From Takakia lepidozioides (Eukaryota; Streptophyta; Takakiopsida; Takakiales; Takakiaceae), in contig CM060731.1 of NCBI GenBank assembly GCA_030704615.1, positions 73,386,756 to 73,450,755 on the forward strand: DNA of 64,000 bases, written 5' to 3'. The position numbers and the translations under genes were made by a program. This document shows positions 46,636-59,689 of this stretch, one piece after another (position 1 is the first letter of the stretch; every line of letters starts with the position of its first letter). The notes below the pieces were generated by a model. The model searched no databases. It saw only the letters and a list, made by a program, of their open reading frames with translations, and was not told where the DNA came from.

Positions 46636-47826
46636 CTAGATTTGGCGCAGCTGCCGCTTCGATTTTCTGCGCAGTTTCGTAAGCTCGTCCCTCCAGTGAG
46701 CTGCGTCAGAATAGCGCTCCTCAATAACAGCCATGAGCATGCTCTTCATCAACGTAATTTCTTCGGCAATGGGATCCGGCTCATTATTTACTGTGTCCCA
46801 GAAGGAGCTTCCTCTGTTCCTTGCGCTAATGTCCAACCTCTTTCCTACTGCGGGATCATACACATGGCTCACTGCGTCAGCCTTGATTATAGATTTATTC
46901 ACATAAATAGGTACCTTGCATCTAACAGCCAAATTGACAGCATCTGAGGGGCGTGCATCCACACTGAAGACTCCCTCTTCCCCGGGCCTGCCAATATAGA
47001 TACGAGCATAGTAAGTATCCATGACGCGCTCCGTGATTCTGACCATTCGTGCTTCGTAATTGAGGGCGCCCACCATGTCCTTCATCAGATGATAACAGTT
47101 AGGCCGGCCGGAATTTTCCTCATCCCGAAGCGCCTTCATCAGCATGCTTACTGCCCCTTCGTTAACAACAATCGGAAGTATCAGATCCGAGTCATTCATG
47201 ACTTTGAGAAAGATCGTCGGGGTGCTCGATTTGTAGAGCAAACGACCCTTGGAAGGATTGATGTGGTCCACCTCCACCTCTCTGCCATTGGCAAAAGTCA
47301 TATACAAGTGCCCCTGTATTGGCACCATACTCACAGCTTCAACAACATGCACTTCCAGATAATCCATGGTGTCATCCTCAGCATACATGCTCCCACTGCC
47401 ACTCTTCTCGTAGCTATTCCGCGCCAACCCATCACTGTACCGGGGCTGCTGAACCCCGGAGCCCCAATTAAAACCCACCTGTCTCCCCCCGACCCAATTG
47501 CACCCCAACTGTTTCCCCCCGACCCAATTGTTCCCCACAAACAACGAGACAGGATTCAGCGATGGCAGACAAGTTTGCTCTCTTGGCCGCAAATCCCAGG
47601 CTCCTCTTCCAGGCCCTGGCAGCGGCCGCGGAAGAAGATGAACCCTGGTCTGTTGCAGGATGGCCATGGCGATGGTGAGCACGATCTCAAGCCCAAATTG
47701 GAGTGGCACAGCATCCAATCCTCCGACCTGGCACCTGCTTGCCCGCTGGGTCGTTCCCCCCTCGTATGCGTTCTTGTTGTTTGTGTGTGTCTCGATAGGG
47801 CCAACCGAGTCTCCCGCCCTGCCCAT
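46636..47826 (-). CDS. Bifunctional nuclease (DUF151/BBD-like)
   Basis: This is a single uninterrupted 396-codon minus-strand frame. Residues about 155-310 form the bifunctional nuclease domain: YLEVHVVEAVSMVPIQGH, TPTIFLKVMNDSDLILPIVV, VRITERVMDTYYARIYIG and FSVDARPSDAVNLAVRCKVP followed by IYVN. The SVDARPSDAxNLA block is diagnostic. The C-terminus, with EEITLMKSMLMAVIEERYSD and AAHWRDELTKL, is the UVR-like helix seen in plant BBD proteins. Plant homologues have RNase and DNase activity and affect defence gene expression. The N-terminal ~140 residues include a short Gly-Trp repeat (NWVGGKQLG, NWVGGRQVG, NWGSG) and are unlike the family. The true start could be internal, or part of this region could be 5' UTR read through. 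A long open frame on the opposite strand (47089-47865) is a shadow. Confidence 0.85.
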   Translation of the reverse strand: MGRAGDSVGPIETHTNNKNAYEGGTTQRASRCQVGGLDAVPLQFGLEIVLTIAMAILQQTRVHLLPRPLPGPGRGAWDLRPREQTCLPSLNPVSLFVGNNWVGGKQLGCNWVGGRQVGFNWGSGVQQPRYSDGLARNSYEKSGSGSMYAEDDTMDYLEVHVVEAVSMVPIQGHLYMTFANGREVEVDHINPSKGRLLYKSSTPTIFLKVMNDSDLILPIVVNEGAVSMLMKALRDEENSGRPNCYHLMKDMVGALNYEARMVRITERVMDTYYARIYIGRPGEEGVFSVDARPSDAVNLAVRCKVPIYVNKSIIKADAVSHVYDPAVGKRLDISARNRGSSFWDTVNNEPDPIAEEITLMKSMLMAVIEERYSDAAHWRDELTKLRRKSKRQLRQI

Positions 47827-50800
47827 GTAACTAACTCCACTTTACTTATTAACCTGCTGGGTTAATAGTTAATACCAGCTCCACAGGGGACCTGGACTGA
47901 TACCTAAGTTGACTTGGATTGGGACTTGGAATACAATTGGGCATGCATCAATACCTGGGTTCTTGTTTTTTCCCCCTAAAAAGTGGGATGGAGCCTTGTT
48001 AATCAAATAGACTCAATGACACTAGGCATGAGGCTTGCGCCCTCATGGCTAGGTTATTACTTTGAAAGAGGGTTTTTTTGTAAGGGGCCTGATTTGTGAG
48101 CGGTTGGCGATTCGGGCAGCTTAATAAAAAGACGAGGTTGTGGCGGACGATGATGATGTGGCAGATGATGATGAACATGTTGTTTTCTTTTTCTTTTTCT
48201 TTTTTTTTAGGTAATACTAACAGGGGACAATGGCCCTGATAATTTTATTGATAAGATTATTGAAGGGAAAAATTTAAACCCTCTAAGTGCCCCAAGGTTG
48301 CATAAGGTCAACTCCATGGTGCCACGGCACTTGCCCAAATAGGCAATCTAAGGGCGCAGGTCACGGAGCTTGCTCCACAGTTGGCTCAGGCTTGCGCCGA
48401 CCCCACCTTAAATCTGCCTCCCGCCCTGCATTTTGGCCAAGCATACCGGGACTCCACCAACCATTGTACATAGATTTTTAGTCCTTCCGATATGGTGTCA
48501 AAAGATATTGGCTTCGCTTCTTCCATGGCGGGAGAGGCTTCTTCCATGGCGGAAGCGGGAAACCCACGCTACGAGAGCCCCACAGACTGTTTCAGTTCAA
48601 GCTGCAATCACCATTCCCTTTCTTGCCAGGAAGAGATCCACCGTGCTTCCGTCTTTGTCTCGGCTGGTTTTGATCCTCAACCATCAATGCATTCAATAAC
48701 ACCTCTTCCTTTTCTTCATCTTCAAGCTGTGCCCTCAACCCAGCCTCACCTATGCTCTCCAAAGATCCATTTCATCGCTCAAGAAACGTGATCGCACTTG
48801 CCAAGTTGTGATCGGCGCTCTTTGTGCCTGGTCTTCTACCGTCCCAACCGTGGAGTGCCAACCAAACCGTCCCTGGAAAAATTACCGTCGCCCCTGTAAC
48901 CAGGGCATATAGCGTTTGACGTGCCGTGCTCACCGTGGAGATGCTCTAAGGCTGAACTCACGATGTTGTTTCCTTTAACTATTAATAATAATAATAATAA
49001 TAATACCAAATATAATGAGGGAAAAAATAACCTTGAAGATGTGAAGACATTTGTTCCACTCCTTGTTTTATTGGCTTTAATGGATGAGGACGTTACTGTT
49101 GGGACGAAGACGAAACAGTAGCTGGTACACCTTTAGTTATTTAAAGCTCTTTGTCTCTTATTAACAGCTAGTTTAGTTCAAGATTAGCACAGGTGGCTGC
49201 CCACTTGTCATGACAGATGGAGGAAATTTGGGGCACCAATGTTGTATCGCCAGCTGGCTGGTTGGGCATCATAAGCACAACTTTGCAAAGCCTATTTCAT
49301 GTAGTCTAGAGGCAATGGTCACAGATTTCCATGCTCGATCTTGCCTGATACTTTTAGTGCATATTTGAGCGTCAAACACAGCAAGACATCACAAAGTGAT
49401 TTGCAGTCAAGAAGGTTGACAAGGTATTGATCAGGGATATATGGCACTGAGACAATTCGGGGGCCCAACAGTTTCTTGTTACGATTACCCATTTTTTATG
49501 ACTAGGGAAAAATGTTGACATTGAAACCCCTTAGATGAGGGTTGAAGGTGAGGACTTGTGAGGTCATCTCCTGAGTTTCGAGACAATCGAGAAGAACCCT
49601 CGACCTTTTGGCATGGTAGAATTGTTGTCTAATGGCCCAATCTCATACATAAGCTATATCCATCTTTTTCCCAAGAAAAATGAATGAGAATACCTTTAGA
49701 CTCTTCCAAGCAGGAGACGCGTGCGTTAAGACTAGGAATGTCCATAGGGAGAGCTAAATAGTGAAGAACCTAAGAGGCACAAAGAGTGTGGACCTGCGAA
49801 CGAAGAAGTCTAGAGTAATATCTGAGCATTCTCTATGGTAGCAGAGTTTAGTCTTGGTAGAGATCTTAACGTGTTTCCAGTTAATGTCTGATTTGTCGAA
49901 TCTCGGGGATGCCGAAGAGGAGGGACTTGTGGTATTGCCATTGTAGTGGGACTTTCCCAGGCCATACACATGAGTCAGCCCCAGTGCAGCTGCATATGAT
50001 CCCTTGCCATCCCCATGTGGATGTGAAAGCGTCGAGGAAGAAATGTTGACGTTTTGGAATCTTGTCGATGTTTGCACGCAGTTTAGCCGCAAATGGTAAG
50101 ATCAAAGAAAACTCTAGTAAGCAATGTTGTAGCCGTGGAATTAGTATTGTCTAGCATCCAATTGCAGCGTGCTTTCCATAGGTGTTGATCTCAATGCTTC
50201 AAACACTGGACACTTGCTGGATTTGGATTTTGACCTTTGATCATAATTGAGGAGCAAGGCGACTCACTGGATTGGGAAATGATCCCACGTTTTGTGAAGA
50301 GATTGAACTAAAGGCCAAATGAGGAGGGGAGCCTGGCAGTGAATATCCTTTTTTTATCAAAAAAGCTTAAAGAGCTGATGCTGCTTGAATCCGACCAAAG
50401 TACCGTCAAATTGCACGTTTGCATTAAGTTCTTACATTGTTCATGTTGTTTTTTGCATCAAATATATTCCAATCAAAATGAATATTGATCTCAGAAGTCG
50501 TCACTAGTAGTACGAGCAATGTGCAGTCCTAGTTATTATTTCCATAGCGTAAACACATTATGTTTATGACATTTTTAACAACCAACACATTTAGGCGCCG
50601 GAAGGTAAGTGCACAATCCGCTTATATCGTTTCCGTTGCTCAGCATTTAGTTTCTCTCTATTTAAAGCATACTTTCTCCGTCTTTTAGCATTAGTCGGTT
50701 CAAACCGCATGTTGGATGGCATAAAGGTGTCCACCTTCCTACCAGAAGGCAGTGGCCTTTTCGGAGTCAAGTGACACCATAAGCTTTTGCAACTTTTTTC

Positions 50801-51667
50801 ACTTTTGGTTTTTCGACATTCTTAATATTGTCTGAAGCTATTCAAGTAGGGATGGTTACAATGATCAAAATTTAAATTTGTTTTTACAAATGAACGAATG
50901 AATAAAAATGTTTACTTATAGTACCACTATACTTGCACAAATATCATGTTTAAATCAATGTTGATTAACATCTAAAGGTTGGGCTATTCAAGGCTTGAAA
51001 TTCCACTACCGGGACTTGGGAGTGCCTTTTATATATATACCACCGTTGTCCGATAATTTTTATAATTTTATATTGAAACTAATTAACGGCATCACAATGT
51101 AAAGACAAGAAAATATTATATTTTCATTTTCTTGTATATGGTCACACGTAACCGACTCAACGGTAGTGATAAGGCAAGATTCTCCTTTTTCTCAATCTCC
51201 CTACTTGTCCCCTCTCTCAGTGCAACCTAGACTCTCAAAATCTCCATTGAAAAATCTTTCGATGAAAGATAATTTCTCCCCCTTGGGCACAAAGAGTTAT
51301 AAGTATTAATTTCATGTGAATTGTTTCATTAAAGAAGTGGAAGCATGTTTTTTTTAGTTCTAGAAAATTCAGAAGAAGACTTTTATTCTGTGGCTCTCTT
51401 TCAGAACCTACATCATGCATATTGGCATGGATGAGCAATATTTTCCAAATGCAGATAGTAATCTACATTGATTACACCAAACGGATATCAAGTTACAAAT
51501 CATCGAGCCTACATGATTGCTCTAACCAATTTGCTTCATTATTTTAAGGGTGTTATTGACCAAATATATCAAATCACAAGCTAAGTATTATACAGCAAAA
51601 AATCTAAACTATTGGTGAAAACCAACTCAAAAGAATAGTCGTGAGCTCTGCGAAAACAAGACCATAA
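47827..51667. other. Long intergenic region with simple repeats
   Basis: There is a TAA trinucleotide run at about 48982-49004. GACGATGATGATGTGGCAG at 48147 resembles the MITE-like end at 11.5 kb. A minus-strand SINE-like box region lies near 48030-48055. A direct duplication of CTTCTTCCATGGCGG occurs near 48517-48553. Base composition becomes AT-rich from about 50.4 kb. No gene can be supported. Confidence 0.5.
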
Positions 51668-52544
51668 ATGAAGAACGTCATATCTACTCATGTGAAACAA
51701 TCAAGCTTGTCTAACTTTGCTATCCACATGCAAGCTGATCAAGATGAACCTATGGATCCCAACTTTTGGAGCACCCTCCCTGACTACCTTATAGAAAAGA
51801 TTTTGGCTCGTTTACCTCCAGCATCAATCTTTCGGTTTCAAATTATTTGCAAGGCTTGGGGTGCCCTCATCAATGCCCATGGGTTTCACAACGTATGTAG
51901 GGATGTGCCCTCTAATGGTTCTTGGTTCTTTCTTTACACAAATCATAATTATTATCGAGGTGTCACATTTGATCATTCTACTAACAAATGGCATCGCATT
52001 CCACAACTATTCAAAGGTGTACCTGGAGATGATTTTTTATCTCCTTATGCATCAAATGGAGGCTTGACATGTTTCATTTCAAAATTTGCAGCAAAAGGAT
52101 GGATGAAAGTAGTCATGTGCAATCCTCTAACAAATTGTTGCCGTAGCCTACCGCCAATGCTTGAGATTATTTTGTTGAATGTTGTTGGTATTGTGGTTGA
52201 CAAGCAATTGCAAACCTACAAGGTAACAGCCTATAAGTTGAACATATCACGATTTATCATATAGCCTTTATATATAATGCATCAGTATATCTTTCACACA
52301 TGCTTTTATTTACCTCATAGAAGTTTGATCATAACTAAGTCTATATATTAGATGTTAAATGATTGTGTATCCCTCATATTGTTTATTTAGTAATTGTAGC
52401 TTCGACTACAAATGACCATGAATGGAAGTTAAAAATCCGTTTGATAGATTTAATATTATATACTTATAAGTTAAAGCAACTCTTCGAGGAATCATCTTGA
52501 ATCTTACCATCTGCACAGTTGACTTGTTCGAAAACATCCATCAA

Positions 52545-52582
<38 letters not shown>

Positions 52583-55500
52583 CTTGTCTTGTTAGGACAT
52601 GAATAAGACAAAACAGCCTTACAAAAGACAGCTTCTCATGTGGAGAATGGGGTGAGTGGTGGGCTTCTAGAAAAACCATGTCTTTTATAGACGTAAGAGA
52701 ACAAATGTTGAACTCTTAGGATTTTTACTGTCTTTATATGACAGTATTTAGCTAGTACCCAATCTCAAGTACAGCTTCCATAGTACTAACATACAATTCT
52801 CTGATACAGAGAAAAATAGCCTCTTTGCTGAAGTAAACATCAAGCTTACAAAACCCTGGTATAGCCTTCCTCTTTACCAAGGGCATGTGAGGGCTTCTAG
52901 AAGAACCAAAACTGTGTCTTTTAAAGCTTACAAGACAATGTTGAGAACCAAAATCATTTTGAGTATTCTTCAGTTTCTAGTTCTGAACAGTTTTCAATAT
53001 CATTGAATGGCATGTTTTCAAGTGTTGTTCCCAATCCATACATATTTCATAACTCAAATAGAGATGTCATCTTCACTAAAATATATAGCAAACTTTGAAA
53101 CTATCCCTAGTATTGCTTCAAGTAAAGTCATAGGTAATATTTACCAAAAGTTTATCAATATCTTCTAGTATCATCTATCAGTCAAAAGATTGGAGTCACA
53201 GATATTTAGAATAAGAGCTCGTCTTCAAATCAGAAGCACAAATATATGCCATAAGAGAGTTTTTTTTTTGCAAGAATCTGTTGCGATGGAGCACATCCTT
53301 TCCAGAATTCATGTGTCTCATTGCATAAACCCATTTTGCACAAACTGAAGAGCTTACAAATTATATGATAGATGGGAAACCCTCACCTACGCCATCCAAA
53401 AAACACAAACACCCAACAGAGTGGCAGATTAGTGAGGATGCGCAAGTGAGTATCAAGTCCCTATACATGCTATAGATGTCCGTCATGTAGCTCAAAACAT
53501 TCATGAAAATGCAAAATTGTCATGAAGTCACCTTGCAAGTTTACGGTAGTTGCTATTGCAACATCGCAGACCGTTGTAGGTCAGCGAAAGACAAAAAAGG
53601 GAGAAGAAAAGGGGATCAAGGAATTGTTTATCCCCTGCCTTCTCACACAACGTTCGTGGGCCTTTCTGTACATAACCTGAAATCAAGGAAAACTGTTTTG
53701 ACAGTCAAAGCTGATCATCCGCTGGAGGTCATAATTGATCGCGATTCTCACAACTATGAAACATTGAAACTATTTCAGTTACAATAGAGTCACTCAAAGT
53801 CATAAGTGCTCGACATTCCTGAAACCATGAATAATCGACACTCCCTGTTCGCTGTTACAAAATACTCCTCAGCACTACTTAGATCTATATAATATAATAT
53901 CATTGTATCATTGTATAGAAGGTATTACCAGTTTTAGGGTTTACAACCCTAATATAGTTTGTCATCTTTATCAACTTCCCCCCCCCTATAACCAGTTTAG
54001 AAAGCAAGGTGGATCTAATCAAGGGAATTTCAAATGTAAAGCCCCCAAGGAATAAAGACCAGAGAAAGAGAGAGATGACTCCGGCCATAGACGTCAACGT
54101 AATTTAGAGCCACTTCGCCTTATAAATTCGGCTTACATCAAAGTACATGATCTTAAGACTACCTACAAACAGACATATTTGGAGACATGTTTTTAAAATA
54201 AGATTTTTAGGAATATTGTGTGAAACCTCTCGTAATGTTTCAAAAAGGTCTATCCAGACTTTAATTATATGAAAATGCATTCCAGCCAAATCATTTTCAT
54301 GTTCACAATAACCCTTTACACTCTCTTGATTTTTTGTTGTACATATGAACAGTATCTACAAATTGATTGCAGGTAGTTGTGTCAGGGATCCATCGTATAA
54401 TAGATGTGCCACAAGAGAGAGGTCAACCCGAGGTCTTTCGGCTTCAATCAACAACAGAGGTCTACGACTCTGCCACCAATTGCTGGAAAACAACTAATTC
54501 CATTCCCCCGGGGGATTATCGTTCTTTTGCAATTTATTGTAATGGAAACTTGTATGCTTGGTGTTATGTATCAGACACTTTGGTTGAATATGACATGACC
54601 ACCGGGGTTTGGACCCAAATCCTTGCACAAAAGCTTAGGTCATTTCAAGTGAGGATGCACATAACCTTGTAACCTTTGCTACATGAGAATTCATGTTTTA
54701 TATATAGGAGTACGTACCATATTTCACATATACAAAGGAAACTTGAAAGTGATATAGGCCGATTGTCATATGATATATACATAACATCATGGATTGTAGT
54801 CGAAAGATTGAGTGCATAGGGTAATCAAGATGATCAAACTACTATTATAATGCAATATCACTTATAATGCACAAAATGTCATTGCCCTCGTTATATTCCA
54901 AAACCAAAAGACAACTACTTGAAGGTTGTTTTGAAGGTTGTTTTATATGACAACTTATCATACATCAACAGACTTCAATGTACATTAATAGGCTTTGATA
55001 TTTTAATTAGGAAATTCTACAAAGACTTTGGATCTCTTTGATTCTTAATCCGACCAAAGCACATTGCAAACGATGCATCACATCTTTAAAAAAAAATTAA
55101 CTGAACTTGTTGAGATTGCTTTGCTCTGTAAAACATAAGATAGTACGTGGGACGTAAACTTGTCATCTACGCAATGAAATGTTTTACATGCATAAATGCA
55201 TTGCATATTTTAGGCCTATAAGTATCGTTGTCAATATTGATGTTTGTGGCATAGAACTGATCATAAAATGATGTATTTGGGTTGCTATCATTTTTCATAT
55301 ACTAATCATCAGGATGCAATAATGGATGTAGTGCTACAAGCTTGTGGACTGTGGAGGACGCTTGCTAATGGTAGGAGGGATAAAAAGAAAGAATATCATC
55401 AAAAGCATATGTTTACTAGAATTCCAAAGGGAGAGAAAGGATCAGTGGGTGAAGATGGACTGCATGCCTAGTCTACTATGTGAACAACTCCTCAACTATG

Positions 55501-55691
55501 GAGCCGACATACGATGTCTTGGATACAGTAACATGATCTTGCTCTATGTCGTTCAACACCGACAGATGAAGTTGGTTGTTATGTGTGATTTGAGGAACAA
55601 AAGATGGTGGCGGGTGCCTCGGTGCCCCTTGTCTGAGGATGAATTAGTACATGGAGTTGCATTTGAGCCACGAGTTGACGTAATGGTCTAG
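51668..55691 (+). CDS. F-box/kelch-repeat protein
   Basis: Three exons, 51668-52222, 54373-54648 and 55332-55691, join in phase to 396 aa. The F-box is at about residues 33-75 (LPDYLIEKILARLPPASIFR, then ICKAW). The rest matches the plant F-box/kelch-like family: WFFLYTNH and FDHSTNKWHRIP in exon 1, EVYDSATNCWKTTNSIPPGD and YDMTTGVWT in exon 2, and LVDCGGRLLMVGGIKR, MLLCEQLL-like SLLCEQLL, WWRVPRCP and HGVAFEPR in exon 3. Such proteins are substrate adaptors of SCF ubiquitin ligases: the F-box binds SKP1 and the beta-propeller region binds the target. The first intron is 2.15 kb and contains a TA microsatellite. The target is unknown. Confidence 0.87.
52546..52581. repeat. TA dinucleotide microsatellite
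   Basis: About 18 TA units lie within the first intron of the F-box/kelch gene. Confidence 0.95.
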
Positions 55692-58600
55692 CTCTTGGAC
55701 TTTTATATAAATTCTATGGCGCATGTTCTTGATAGTTTGACAAGAAATTTTTGTAAGGTGATAAGCAGCTAAGCTTTAACGAAGTGTTATACGTAAGTTT
55801 TCCGTTAGTCTATATAGATCTTACAATTGATGTATCATTTTATAATAAGTTCGCCATTTATTTTCTTATTTTGATGTTTAATTAATGGACACCTTCCATC
55901 CTCAAAATAGACTTAGATCCTCAATCCGAAAGAATTTGATTTGGATGGCACAATTTTCTGATGTTCAATGTACAAATATGAATGCGTTGTCAAAGCAAGC
56001 GTTATAACTTATGATGTCACTTGACTCCAACGGGTTGTACTGCCTTCCGTCGGGAAGGTGGACACCTTTATGACATGGACAACATGTGGTTTGAACCTTT
56101 CTTCCCTTGCCACCAGGCTAAATGTTGGTTGTCAAGACTCCTAGCTAGTACTATTGCAATAGTGTGGTTGTTGATAGCAAGCAATTCCACTCAATTAGAG
56201 TATTGAATTTGGTATTGGGAGAGATAGACCATCTCCCAACTCTCGCTTCAGACTGGTCTCTCATGCTATCCAACCTAAAAATTGTTTGGTTACATACTCT
56301 CTCTTTGCTTGACTTACCTTTTGACCTAGTGGATGACACCGGCCTCAAATGGTGCCCTTTTTTTGATACTATGCTAGATTTGGGATACTCTTGTATCTTG
56401 AATAGCTCAATCCCTAGAAGTGGTTGGCCAAATGGTCCCACCTTCTCGCGATTTCAACAAAGTGTGAGCCCTACCCTCGCATAGTTATGAATTGGTTGTG
56501 AAATGATTGACAAAATAATTCGGGAGATTAAATGCTAGGAAAATTGTGGTCGATCCAATATGCTTCTTCTGTTCTAGACAAATAATGTTGCGTGGTTGCA
56601 ATAATCCATAGTAATGTGGCCTCTACTTTGGAGGACATAATCTAGTGCCATTTTTATATTAGAGACAAACCCAATCTGCTACTTTTCATGAATTTTTCAA
56701 TGGCAAAAGGTACTTGAAATTCAATATCTCCCATAGGGCCCAAATCCAAAAATTATGAAACTGCCTCGATGAGGGTTTTCTAGCGGTATCAAGACCACGG
56801 ACGGAGGCCTTACGGTTTGGGAGATCTCAACGATGCTACAAGACAAAACAAACAAACTACCTCACTTGATATATTGATATTATCTAACTGAAAATTATGA
56901 TCAGTTATCGCAGATTCTTTGAATGTAAGATGCCAGAAGTGGAAGATGGAAATGGTGATTTGTCATGAATGATTAGATTCATTGTTAGATTTATGAAGAT
57001 TGATATTAAAATATCCTATAAAATTGTTGGGCGAAATCTTGGTGCTTTATTGTATAAAAAATATAATACATCTAAAATGTTATGAAAAAAAATTAAAAGA
57101 AATTTGTTGAGTTATCTCGACCTGCTATACAAACATTCTTACTTGAGTCACTACTAATTGAAGCTAATTGACCAAAATTAGCTGAGATAACTATATCATA
57201 ATTGGATGCTCAACTTAATTATCTTCAGTTGATATTTTGGTACTTTGACTTAAATCATTGCTACTTAATACTAGTAAGGATCATTTGACTTCAGATCCGT
57301 TAAATGTCAAAATTTTAATGAACACATTTTATTTTTCAAAAAATAATTATATTGAAAAACTAAAAGAGTAAATTTATTACGTTACATATAAAATAATTTT
57401 GAGAAACTAACACAATGTTTATGATTCATTATTGAAACCATAATTTATGTATAAATATATTATTACAATATTAATAATATTCTATTAGACAAATTGCAGC
57501 TAAAAAATTGATAAATAAAGTTTAATATGTAATCATTGATGAGCTTATGAAGCTTTTGATTTGTCATTTCGGCAAATACCAAGTGACCCTTGCTGATAGC
57601 CGATTGCTTATAGTTGATGGCAAATTGCTTATAGCTGATGATAAATTGGTTAAGACTTATGGCAGGAACTTGAACTTAGATCAATCAAGGTAGTCAAGAA
57701 GCACTTTGGATCAACACTAAAACGAAACTTTCAATTTAAGGACTACATTATTAGCAAGGAACTGGTGTAGAATAATTGATTAAACTCACTTATAAGATAA
57801 GCATGTATGCTATAATTTATGTTCCAGTCTTTCATATGTGTGACCCAAAACCCAATAAAAAAGCAAAGAAAAAAAAACAAAGAGACATACGTATATGCTT
57901 GCTCATACGCCTCACTAGCGGGCCAAGGTGGGCACCACATTCGTGAGAACAACCACTCGTGAACTTCACAGAGCATCACTCCTGCAACGTTCCTTCACAT
58001 GCCAACAAACATATTTTTCCTAAGATACTTAAACCCCTCACAAAGTGAGTGTCTGTTCCCCTTTGTTCCACCCAAACTAGGAGCCTCTATGGCCACAAGG
58101 CTATAGTAAACAACATCTCATGAGTACATTCTTGATGGCAAACAACGCCTTATGAGTACATTTTCTCTTGGACTATGTGCAGTCCAATGGTGTGCAACCA
58201 GGCAAACAGCATTTCCAAGCTCACCTTCAAATATGTGTCACTAATCTCAGAGTCAGTGAGGTCACCCTTCGTCTGAACACATTTCACGTACGAGGGAACA
58301 AAAAAGAAGTGTGCATTTTCCTTATCCAAGGGCGAAAACTTGAGTCCAGAAATAAATTGTAGATTTTAGTCTGCTCTCCCACATCATCCCACCGTCCCAA
58401 CGAAGAAAAAGTCTTTAACCAAAGTATGCTGAAACAAAATTATGACAAATGGAGTCCATTTGCTCTTTTCTCTCTATAGGTTATATTGTGGAGATTCATG
58501 AAACCTAAGAAGAATCAGAGAAATACACAGACATGCAGGCAGCTAGCGAGAGAGTCCAGAAAGGAACAAAGTCAGAAAGAGATGTACAAAACAAAGAGAG

Positions 58601-58772
58601 GAAAATGAATTTGGTTAGAGGGAGGGAGGCCAAATGTGTTTCCCGGTAGGTGGATTTACAACACCAGGTGTATCACATGTTGTGACTTGAGCTGAAAGGG
58701 ATCTAGTTTATCACTGGCCTAACTTATATCTGGGCAAAGCCACAAAGTTCTTAGTGCTGGTCCAGGAACCAT
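55692..58772. other. AT-rich intergenic region
   Basis: Strongly AT-rich from about 56.9 to 57.8 kb. A 106-codon plus-strand frame at 56164-56484 has no recognised family. Two copies of a dispersed motif containing ATGAGTACATT lie at 58108-58137 and 58141-58173. No gene is supported. Confidence 0.5.
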
Positions 58773-59090
58773 TCACAAATCCTTGAAGGCGAGATCCGGG
58801 GTGAAAGCTACACTTTGCTTAGCGCTCGGGTTGATGGTGTGGTCACAGCCTCCAAGAAGCTCTTTCAGACCGTCAATCTCATCCACCTCGTACACATAAA
58901 TTTGGAGTGAGAGATGGGTTGTAACCTCGCTGTGGCCATCCTTGGTCCAATACCCAAACACACCGGTTAGGCTCCCATAATACTTGTAGATCCCACTCCT
59001 TTGGAATAGCGAGCCCTCCTCGTAGCTCTGTTCCCGATCACAGTCACAAGGCACCCCTGGACCCTCACCAAGTAGCCGTGTACCAGCCAT
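58773..59090 (-). CDS. Hypothetical small protein
   Basis: This is a 105-codon minus-strand frame from an ATG at 59090 (MAGTRLLGEGPGVPC) to a stop at 58773 (TPDLAFKDL). The composition is balanced, with blocks such as RSGIYKYYGSLTGVFGYWTK and THLSLQIYVYEVDEIDGL that read like a folded domain rather than random sequence. I do not recognise the family. Stops lie in frame just upstream of the start. A splice acceptor (GTACAG) is present near 59117, so it may instead be the last exon of a longer gene. Confidence 0.35.
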   Translation of the reverse strand: MAGTRLLGEGPGVPCDCDREQSYEEGSLFQRSGIYKYYGSLTGVFGYWTKDGHSEVTTHLSLQIYVYEVDEIDGLKELLGGCDHTINPSAKQSVAFTPDLAFKDL

Positions 59091-59377
59091 ATTCACTTCA
59101 AATCCTCATCAATGATGTAAACCTGTACAGCTTTATTTAAAGGAAACATGAGGTATTTGAACATATGATAGAAAAACCCCAAAACCTGGGAAAGAACAAG
59201 GGAAGGAGGAAAGGGAAGCAAACTAAACTAAACTATTATTATCAGTCCTCATTTGGTCTGGAACTAAACTAGGTACCCTAAAAAAACTCACTTCATGCCG
59301 CGTTCCAAAATGGATGTGACAATGGATGCATGGATAACATTTATGTAGGGGTGATGCACTGTAACTATGTTCTGTAG

Positions 59378-59668
59378 GCAAAGGTAGCAATGGTGCCTAG
59401 TGCTGCAGCCCTGGTGATCAAGGCTCTGGAGGAGCCAGAGCGGGATTGGAAGAAGACAAAGAACATCAAGCACAATGGCAATATTTCTCTTGATGATGTG
59501 ATTGAGATTGCTAAGATTATGGCTCCAAGGTCCATGGCCAAGCAATTGGCTGGCACTGTGAAGGAGATTTTGGGGACATGTGTGTCGGTAGGTTGTACCG
59601 TTGATGGAAAGGACCCTAAAGATCTTCAAGCCGAAATCGATGAATGGGTGGTCGAGATTCCAGAGTAA
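59378..59668 (+). pseudogene. RPL12: 60S ribosomal protein L12 (uL11), C-terminal part only
   Basis: From a splice-acceptor-like TTCTGTAG at 59370-59377 the frame reads [20 protein letters not shown], then [40 protein letters not shown] and [17 protein letters not shown], ending VVEIPE and a stop. This is the C-terminal 96 residues of cytosolic L12, which sits at the base of the ribosomal stalk near the GTPase centre. The N-terminal ~70 residues, with the conserved LGLSPKK block, were not found within 1.5 kb upstream. It is either the last exon of a gene with a long intron or a 5'-truncated relic. The coding part shows no stop or frameshift. A broken LINE abuts its 3' side. Confidence 0.75.
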
Positions 59669-59689
59669 GGGGCAGTTTAGTTTTAACCT

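Noticed and set aside
46642-47865. Plus-strand frames antisense to the bifunctional nuclease, including one of 258 codons
   Set aside because: They overlap a clear family member on the minus strand and have no recognisable wording. They are codon-bias shadows.
53503-53787. 94-codon frame in the first F-box/kelch intron as a separate gene
   Set aside because: No family wording, and it lies inside an intron whose flanking exons join in phase.
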